A stretch of 25,000 bases of DNA from Symbiodinium natans (Eukaryota > Sar > Dinophyceae > Suessiales > Symbiodiniaceae). Where the stretch lies: NCBI GenBank assembly GCA_905221605.1, contig CAJNDS010002377.1:30001-55000 (forward strand), given 5' to 3'. Position 1 is the stretch's first letter; every line of letters begins with the position of its first letter. Under the pieces are notes generated by a model. It made no database searches and was not told the origin of the DNA. It worked only from the letters and a program-made list of their open reading frames with translations. A program made the position numbers and the translations under genes. Of the stretch, positions 19,767 through 25,000 are shown piece after piece.

Positions 19767-20023
19767 GCGCTGGAGGAAGCTCTTCGCAATGGATAGGGTT
19801 TAGGGTTTAGGGTTTAGGGTTTAGGGTTTAGGGTTTAGGGCTTAGGGTTTAGGGTTGAGGGTTTAGGGTTCAGGGTTGAGGGTTGAGGGTCTTCTCTAAG
19901 GCCTCCTGGCCAAGATTTGTGGCTGAAGCCATGCCAGGCACCTGGGATGGTGTCGAAATCCCCTGGGACTTAAGCCATATGGCAATCAAGTGTGGTGCTG
20001 AAGGATGGCGCCCCACCGTCAGG
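19767..20023 (+). CDS. Two candidate exons around a telomere-repeat intron
   Basis: Exon 1 follows GGCCTGCCTCCTCCAG (strong acceptor) and reads RWRKLFAMDR in phase 0 to AGG|GTTTAGGG. Exon 2 (19901-20023) follows CTTCTCTAAG and encodes ASWPRFVAEAMPGTWDGVEI, then PWDLSHMAIKCGAEGWRPTV, ending again at AGG|GTTTAGGG. Joining them keeps the frame. A third piece after CATCCCAAACGCAG (20162) reads ANLSELAFPTS and stops. Trp-rich, no family recognised. The reverse strand of exon 2 is also open, so strand is not certain. Confidence 0.4.
19790..19895 (+). repeat. Interstitial TTTAGGG telomere-type array
   Basis: Six perfect tandem TTTAGGG heptamers followed by variants (CTTAGGG, TTGAGGG, TTCAGGG), about 13 units. 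The heptamer is the plant/dinoflagellate-type telomere repeat, here internal. It is immediately preceded by a candidate plus-strand exon (19767-19796) and followed by an acceptor-like CTTCTCTAAG, so it may constitute almost a whole intron. Confidence 0.9.
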
Positions 20024-20459
20024 GTTTAGGGTTTACGTCGCTCACTTTAGTAGGGTTTAAAGGGTTCAGGGTGCCCAAAAACTGATGATCTCTGTGTGGT
20101 AATGAGAGCTACGCAACTTGCTATACCATCCCATCAACCCTTATGAATCATCCCAAACGCAGGCCAATCTCTCAGAATTAGCTTTCCCAACATCTTAGGG
20201 TCTAGGGTTCATAGCCGGTTCTCCTGATTTTCTGCGTGGAAAGCGCGGGACCTGTGCACTGTACATCAGGCGCGGTCCCCCTTTTGGGGGCCACTGGCTG
20301 AAAGCTTTCCTCAAGCCGTAAACCCTAAACCCTTTTTTGTATCTGGGCTTGTGCAATCGCCAGAGACTACCCAGGGTACATGTGCAGATATAGTTCACTG
20401 CACTCTCCCTTCCGAGCAGTACAAGACACTCAAACAAGTAGTCTCCGCTGAGATCCGCA

Positions 20460-20500
20460 GGAACAAACCCTAAACCTTAAACCCTAAACCCTAAACAAAC
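20460..20500 (-). repeat. CCCTAAA telomere-type tract
   Basis: Five heptamer-like units, C-rich on plus, directly after the stop or donor of the minus-strand ubiquitin-like exon. Read in the sense of that gene it is GTTTAGGGTTTAGGG. Confidence 0.85.
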
Positions 20501-20980
20501 CTATCTCTTCGGCTCCCGGGTCCGATTTTCCATCCACGACTCACCGCCACAGTGGATGCACACCTTGTCATTGTAGCCGTTGTTGCAAAAGGTGAGGATC
20601 CTTGGGGCTAGAAAAAAGCCATCTGGAAAAACACATGGTTCCTGAACTGCTGGACATGTCACTGAAAAAACACAAATGCGGAACTTGAGCCCACGATCCT
20701 CCATCCTCAACAAAAACCCAACAAGGCCATGAAAGTTAAAGCCAGGGATCTCATGTTGGTCCTGCTGACACAGCTGCGGGTCGCGCACACACACCGTAAT
20801 GGTCTCCTCCTGCAAGTCACAGAGGTCGAAGGGATTCGAGTCCCAGAGGCGCTTCCCACCGGTGATCAGCGACACGTGGGTGGCGCGGAGCTGAAGGATT
20901 GATGCGATGGCTTCACGAAGATCTTGGATCGAGACCAAGCCAAAGAGGCCTTCCTTTTTGGGATGCTGGGGAATGTTCAT
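20501..20980 (-). CDS. Ubiquitin-like (beta-grasp) domain protein or exon
   Basis: ATG at 20980 to TAG at 20501, 159 codons. Alternatively the exon starts at 20965 after TTCCCCAG. Residues about 14-70 resemble a ubiquitin-like fold: VSIQDLREAIASILQLRATH (helix), then a VSLITGGKRLWDSN turn and CDLQEETITVCVRDPQ (last strand). A second part has FNFHGLVGFLLRMEDRGLKF and ends VCIHCGGESW, with four Cys in the last 80 residues. The TTTTTTCAG near 20662 and the GTGAGT near 20546 are good splice sites, so part of this frame may be intronic. A 16-C run lies in the sense strand just upstream, as a polypyrimidine tract. Related in style to the multi-Ubl gene upstream and possibly part of it. Confidence 0.55.
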   Translation of the reverse strand: MNIPQHPKKEGLFGLVSIQDLREAIASILQLRATHVSLITGGKRLWDSNPFDLCDLQEETITVCVRDPQLCQQDQHEIPGFNFHGLVGFLLRMEDRGLKFRICVFSVTCPAVQEPCVFPDGFFLAPRILTFCNNGYNDKVCIHCGGESWMENRTREPKR

Positions 20981-20993
20981 GGAGTGGGAAAGA

Positions 20994-21724
20994 TGGGGGG
21001 GGGGGGGGGGTGGTTCAAAAAAACCTATGGTTGAGTAGAGTCCCTTTTGAATGATGGCAGATCATAGCCATATGTTTTGCTCAGAGGTTTTTGAGCCAAT
21101 GGCTAGATATGGCTAGTCATGATCATTGAATGAATGATTGTGAATGAAGTTTTAAATACTGATGACTCAACATCATCGAAAGGCCCTGCAGAGTCACCTC
21201 CTCCAAAAAGACACCGATGGATATTGATTTTCAATGGTAAAGTGTATTCAGGTGTTTGGTGGCGGCTTTGATGACGGTTGATTGCCATTAATCAGTTATC
21301 GATCCATCCATCTTAAAAATGTGTTCAATATTCGCCTCGGCTTCCTGCCGGGAAGCGTCTGGAACAAGCAGACCCAGTCTGCCCCCTTACCCAACCCTTC
21401 CTTCCGTCCTTTTGCCCTGGCTCTTTCCCCCGCCCACTGAAAAACCCTGAGACCCCCTTAAAAGTGCCCTTCCCACAAACCCTCCAGGCCGACGTCATCT
21501 CCACATACTGCATGCTCTGGGCCGGCCCGGCTACCGAGGCGGCGTGCGCAAGCGTTTACAGTTAACAACATGATGCCACTCAATTCCGGTATTCATGAGT
21601 TCATTTTTAAAGAAGTAAAGCATGCATGCACATGATGGGGGCTTTCCATCTTTGTTGACACATCGATATGGGCCAGACTACTGACGCGCACCAACATTGA
21701 GTTGATGCTCATCCCAAGAAGCCA
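20994..21724. other. Spacer with a spliced-leader-like motif on the minus strand
   Basis: No gene is supported between the two ubiquitin-like genes. At 21091-21105 the minus strand reads TAGCCATTGGCTCAA. The dinoflagellate spliced leader ends in TAGCCATTTTGGCTCAAG, so this matches apart from a two-T deletion. The 62-codon frame at 21513-21325 shows no features. Confidence 0.4.
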
Positions 21725-23627
21725 CTATTCTGAACAGATTTTTGGGATGGGGTTCATAGCAGGCCACCAGGGTGGCGCAAGACCCACAGCCACAGTGAGC
21801 TGCAGGGAACGACGGCGGCTAGCCTGGTTATTCATGCATGATTTGAATTCTGGGTCATACCTTCGGTCGAAGCGGATCGCACCATTCAGACTCTTGGTGA
21901 TATTTTTTGGTAGGAATAAATCAAAAGAATCACAACAAGCCCGGCGTCCCATGGTGCTGCAATCTCCTTGTAGCCTGCCCCGCAAGAGATCCAAACCGAC
22001 TGGCCAGGTCGGAGTTGTGAGATCTGATATTCATACTGGCAAGGGGCGCGGATCCCATTTTGGCCCTCAAAGGCTGAAAGGTCCACGACTTCTCCACTCA
22101 TGTATTTCACCTGCACGCCCCTGTGCAAGAGTTCCTGGATGCAGGGAGCCATCTCTACCACCAAGGTGAGATGCTCATGTTCTGCCATGAGCTTCTGATC
22201 CCAGTTGATCATCTCCTTCCTCTCATCTCCCAGCAGAAGCCGCACGAATCTGGTGGGCCGAAGGGTGTCCTTGGCGATTATCTGCCGTGCCTCCATGAAA
22301 CCAGCAGCCCCTGCAAGGTCGGAGGTACAGGGTGTTCCATCAGAGTTTAGCACGCTCAACTTCTTGCGGACCCACCACTCACCGAAGGTTTCCATCAACT
22401 GCACTCGAAGAGTTGCACTTTCCAACTGTAAGCTGTGCCACGTGCCTAATGCCGAATTCGCATCTCCATGGTAGATCGTGATGAAATGTTCAGATCGCTT
22501 TGTTTCTGTCGCTAGCCATGCCATCAGGTCCCGGATGGACTGCACCGGGGCCCCGCGGGACCGTTCGGCCGAGCTGACGTCCCGTTGCTTGCCGTCAGAA
22601 AAGATGAGGTGCAAGGAATTTCGGGAGATCATATCTGAGATGTAGGTGGAAACTCTCACCACTGGCGGTAGGATGTCGCCAGACGAGACATCTGATTCGT
22701 TGCTCAAAAGCTTGCCAGTAGCTACTTCAGTCAAAGAAATGTCATCAGAAGAGAGAGGCTTCGTGGCAAAATACTTGCGCTTGATCACATTGCGCAGGTC
22801 TGCGACATTCACGATCTTTTCCTGGATGGTGGCTTGACACTTCCAAAAACATATGGTTGTGGTTTCAAGCAATCATCCTCTAGGTGGTGGATAAACCCTA
22901 AACCCTAAACCCTAAACCCTACATAAGCAAAAAACAAAAGTGTGGCTGAAGCCGGCGTCCAGGTTCCAAGTTCAGATCCAGCAAGGCCAAATCGGAGCCA
23001 TTCGCATCTACCAGCTTCACTTCTTGGAAGCTGACCAACTTTGGAGCGAAGCGCCTCCAGCGCTGAGCTACTGAAGGGCTCATCCACTCTAAGTCCATGC
23101 TGGATCTGAGGATGCATTTCCTGAGTGGAGGGTTGTCGCGCCATTCCCAACAAAATTCGCCTACTTGCTCAAATGGGGGGGGGGAGTACGGAGTAAACCA
23201 GACCATTCATGATGATTTTGGGTGCCACAACTTGAAGAAACACCCCGAATATCAGTGGCTTTCAACCAATGATTCCCAAATCTGGTTGACGAACAATGTG
23301 GCTGAAACCACCACCGCGCTTCCTCAAAGTACTGGCCCTGGAACCTTTGCGTTTCCGCTCGCCGACGGAGAAGTGATCCTTGCCATACTTCTGCACCGGA
23401 TCAGCTCTCAGCTTCCAGGTGGTGCCTGGATTCTCGTCATCAGCCCAGAACAAGGTGCCGTTCTGGATCACGTGAACCACGGAGGGGGCCTTGGGATGAA
23501 CCCAATGGCCAGTCAACTTCTCCATGGCAGACTGTGACATGAACACACGGGGGAGCTGGGGGACCTTTTGGAGCCAAGTATGAGCGCTGCTGAAAGGCGT
23601 GCTCCAAGCTGGCTCTGGTGTCGCCAT
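21725..23627 (-). CDS. Multi-module ubiquitin-like protein
   Basis: Proposed exons: 23627-23345, 23163-22960, 22832-21967 and 21892-21725. They give about 505 residues in one frame. ATG 23627 sits in GCCATGG. Exon 1 holds a Trp-containing sheet motif (LTGHWVHPK...IQNGTLFWADDENP) like the G.W...I.G..L.W repeats common in dinoflagellate proteins. Across exons 2-3 three beta-grasp modules follow: first, VKLVDANGSDLALLDL with IVNVADLRNVIKRKYF; second, LHLIFSDGKQRDV with SIRDLMAWLATETKRS; third, LSVLNSDGTPCTSDLAGAAG with RFVRLLLGDERKEM and LTLVVEM. The third is the clearest. No C-terminal GG, so probably a structural or adaptor role, not a modifier. Exon 3 is a single 866-nt open frame, unusually long here. 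Without the last intron the frame ends at 21886. Intron 2 contains CCCTAAA repeats; intron 1 ends near a 10-C tract. Confidence 0.6.
22890..22921 (-). repeat. Telomere-type heptamers inside an intron
   Basis: Four tandem CCCTAAA units on the plus strand, reading GGGTTTAGGG in the sense of the minus-strand gene, within the inferred intron between exons 2 and 3. Confidence 0.85.
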
Positions 23628-23639
23628 GGCACATGAAAA

Positions 23640-24560
23640 TGTGAGGCCACATGGAGAACGCAGCCAGATGTTAGGGAAAACTTGAAAACAGCAGTTGGAA
23701 ACCAGACATGTTTTTCCAGGCAACACGTCTTACCATGAAAAGATGTAGAATTCCTGGCCCATCCAGAATCTGGATTTGAAACAGGTTGTCCAGAAAGCCT
23801 TCTCAGGGGGTCGCGAGTCTCAAGAATGCTGAAAGAGTTCCAGTGTGCTTCAACCTTGCTCCTGGGCCACTGAAAATATTCAGCTCCAAACCTATCTAAC
23901 GCTGATTTGGTGTTGATGGTGATTCCTACAATTGATGATTGTACTCCCTATTTGCAACACAATAACACTCAACCAAACAGGGTCATTAAATGTATGATAG
24001 TGTGCTGCGCGAAAAGATCATGTGTGCAGCCTGTAGGGTGCTTTCCCGACGCGTATATCGTGTGGATTTTGAGCTTGTGGGAGCCAATCGTCCCCAAAAT
24101 ATCCAAACACGTCCCCAAAATTCAGTTCGAATTCTCAAGCTCCGACCTGGTGTGAATCCGAAAATGCCCCCTGCCCTCCCCCTCCCTAATAATAGACCCC
24201 ACATTCCTTCATTGACAGGCTGGGTGATTTGGCGGTACATACATACATGAGGTGAAGAAGAACAACGCAAACTCATGCCAATCCGCGGACAAGGGAGGAT
24301 CCCGAGAGTGCAGGTTTCAATTAAGGAGCACATGGCCATGTGCATGACATGGATGGGGACTTGAACTATGTCTCCTACACTAGATTCATTTACAACGGTA
24401 TGCGCCTTCTTGAAGCAAGTCCAGTCTCAAGGTTGTCAACTCCAAACATAGGGTTTTTGGTTTTGGGCTTCATGACGTGAGGGTGTCAGAGGTGTGCCAA
24501 CGCTTCAAGGCTCTGGGCGTTTTTGTTATTAAGTTCAAGGTTGGGCTGTAAGACTTGAGG
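23640..24560. other. No gene recognised
   Basis: Presumed region upstream of the minus-strand gene starting at 23627. Open frames on both strands (24345-23986 minus, 23990-24250 plus) overlap and have no motif. An AGG|GTTTTTGG site occurs near 24450. No TATA box or other promoter element can be assigned. Confidence 0.4.
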
Positions 24561-24571
24561 CTTGAAGGCCT

Positions 24572-24946
24572 ATGGGGGCATTGAAGCTTCATGACCAGCA
24601 GCCATGGTATCCCTCCAACAAAGTGGGTTCCCTATCATTGGACTACTGGGCCCTTTCAGGAAGCAGGCCTGAGACTCAAGCATATACAGCCCCTACTGGT
24701 ACCATGGAAAAAACACAGACATGGCATGCTTGCAGCGAAGAGCAGGACTTTCTGCAATTGGCTGTCGGCAAAAGTTCCCGACCCCATGCGCGCACTACCT
24801 CCCGGGCTACACTCCAAGATACTCTCCAAGATGCAGAGATTTCATCCCCAGCACAGAATCTATATTCTTGTCAAGACACTCCTATGAGGCCCTTACAGAC
24901 AGATTATCCTGTGAACTCTATCATGGTATGCAACGGTCTACTGTAG
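24572..24946 (+). CDS. Uncertain ORF, three competing frames
   Basis: ATG-initiated 124-codon frame with ordinary composition and no repeats (starts MGALKLHDQQPWYPSNKVG). Overlapping plus frames at 24591-24887 and 24721-24975 are equally open. The last contains CAHYLPGYTPRYSP, faintly like the PGY-type motifs of ciliary microtubule inner proteins. I cannot tell which, if any, is translated. Confidence 0.2.
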   Translation: MGALKLHDQQPWYPSNKVGSLSLDYWALSGSRPETQAYTAPTGTMEKTQTWHACSEEQDFLQLAVGKSSRPHARTTSRATLQDTLQDAEISSPAQNLYSCQDTPMRPLQTDYPVNSIMVCNGLL

Positions 24947-25000
24947 AGTCTCATGGCCTCCAGCTCCTTTTTTGATCTGCATAGCGCGCTTCTGCAAGGC

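Overview
The window looks like nuclear DNA of a protist with intron-rich genes, most likely a dinoflagellate (probability about 0.65). Four things point that way. Tandem ubiquitin-like (beta-grasp) modules resemble a family common in Symbiodiniaceae. A kinesin-light-chain-type TPR protein carries the segment REELSQC. Short exons are separated by introns whose best-fitting donors are GT, GC or GA. Telomere-type TTTAGGG/CCCTAAA sequence is scattered through introns and spacers. Base composition is near 50% GC. I see no bacterial operon, ribosome-binding site, rRNA, tRNA or CRISPR array.

Layout. 1-7000 is mostly degenerate repeats and telomere-like spacer, with a few isolated coding-like exons (4299-4453 minus, 4876-5043 plus, 7011-7119 minus). 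7540-14940 is the gene-dense part and reads best as a run of genes all on the minus strand. It holds a TPR gene (about 12522-9847), a novel Ser/Arg-tailed gene (9624-8506), an exon with a possible HIRAN start (7901-7671), and less certain exons upstream at 13272-14940. 15090-18020 is a repeat domain: a 26-bp minisatellite, a long imperfect foldback with mirrored repeat order, a 41-bp tandem array and a smaller foldback. 18490-18760 holds weak coding signal. 19600-20210 has a TTTAGGG array flanked by two plus-strand exon candidates. 20501-20980 and 21725-23627 (minus) hold one single ubiquitin-like exon and one multi-module ubiquitin-like gene. 23630-25000 is largely empty.

All exon models were made by eye from reading frames, splice-site context and phase agreement. 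The strongest are the multi-Ubl gene, the TPR gene and the 9624-8506 gene, each of which gives one open frame across several junctions. I chose donors partly because phases matched, so exact boundaries are hypotheses. Several short coding-like stretches also read plausibly on the opposite strand; I say so where it applies. The most interesting structural signal is that telomere-like repeats sit at the 5' ends of inferred introns in the sense TTTAGGG orientation, often as AGG|GTTTAGGG at codon phase 0.
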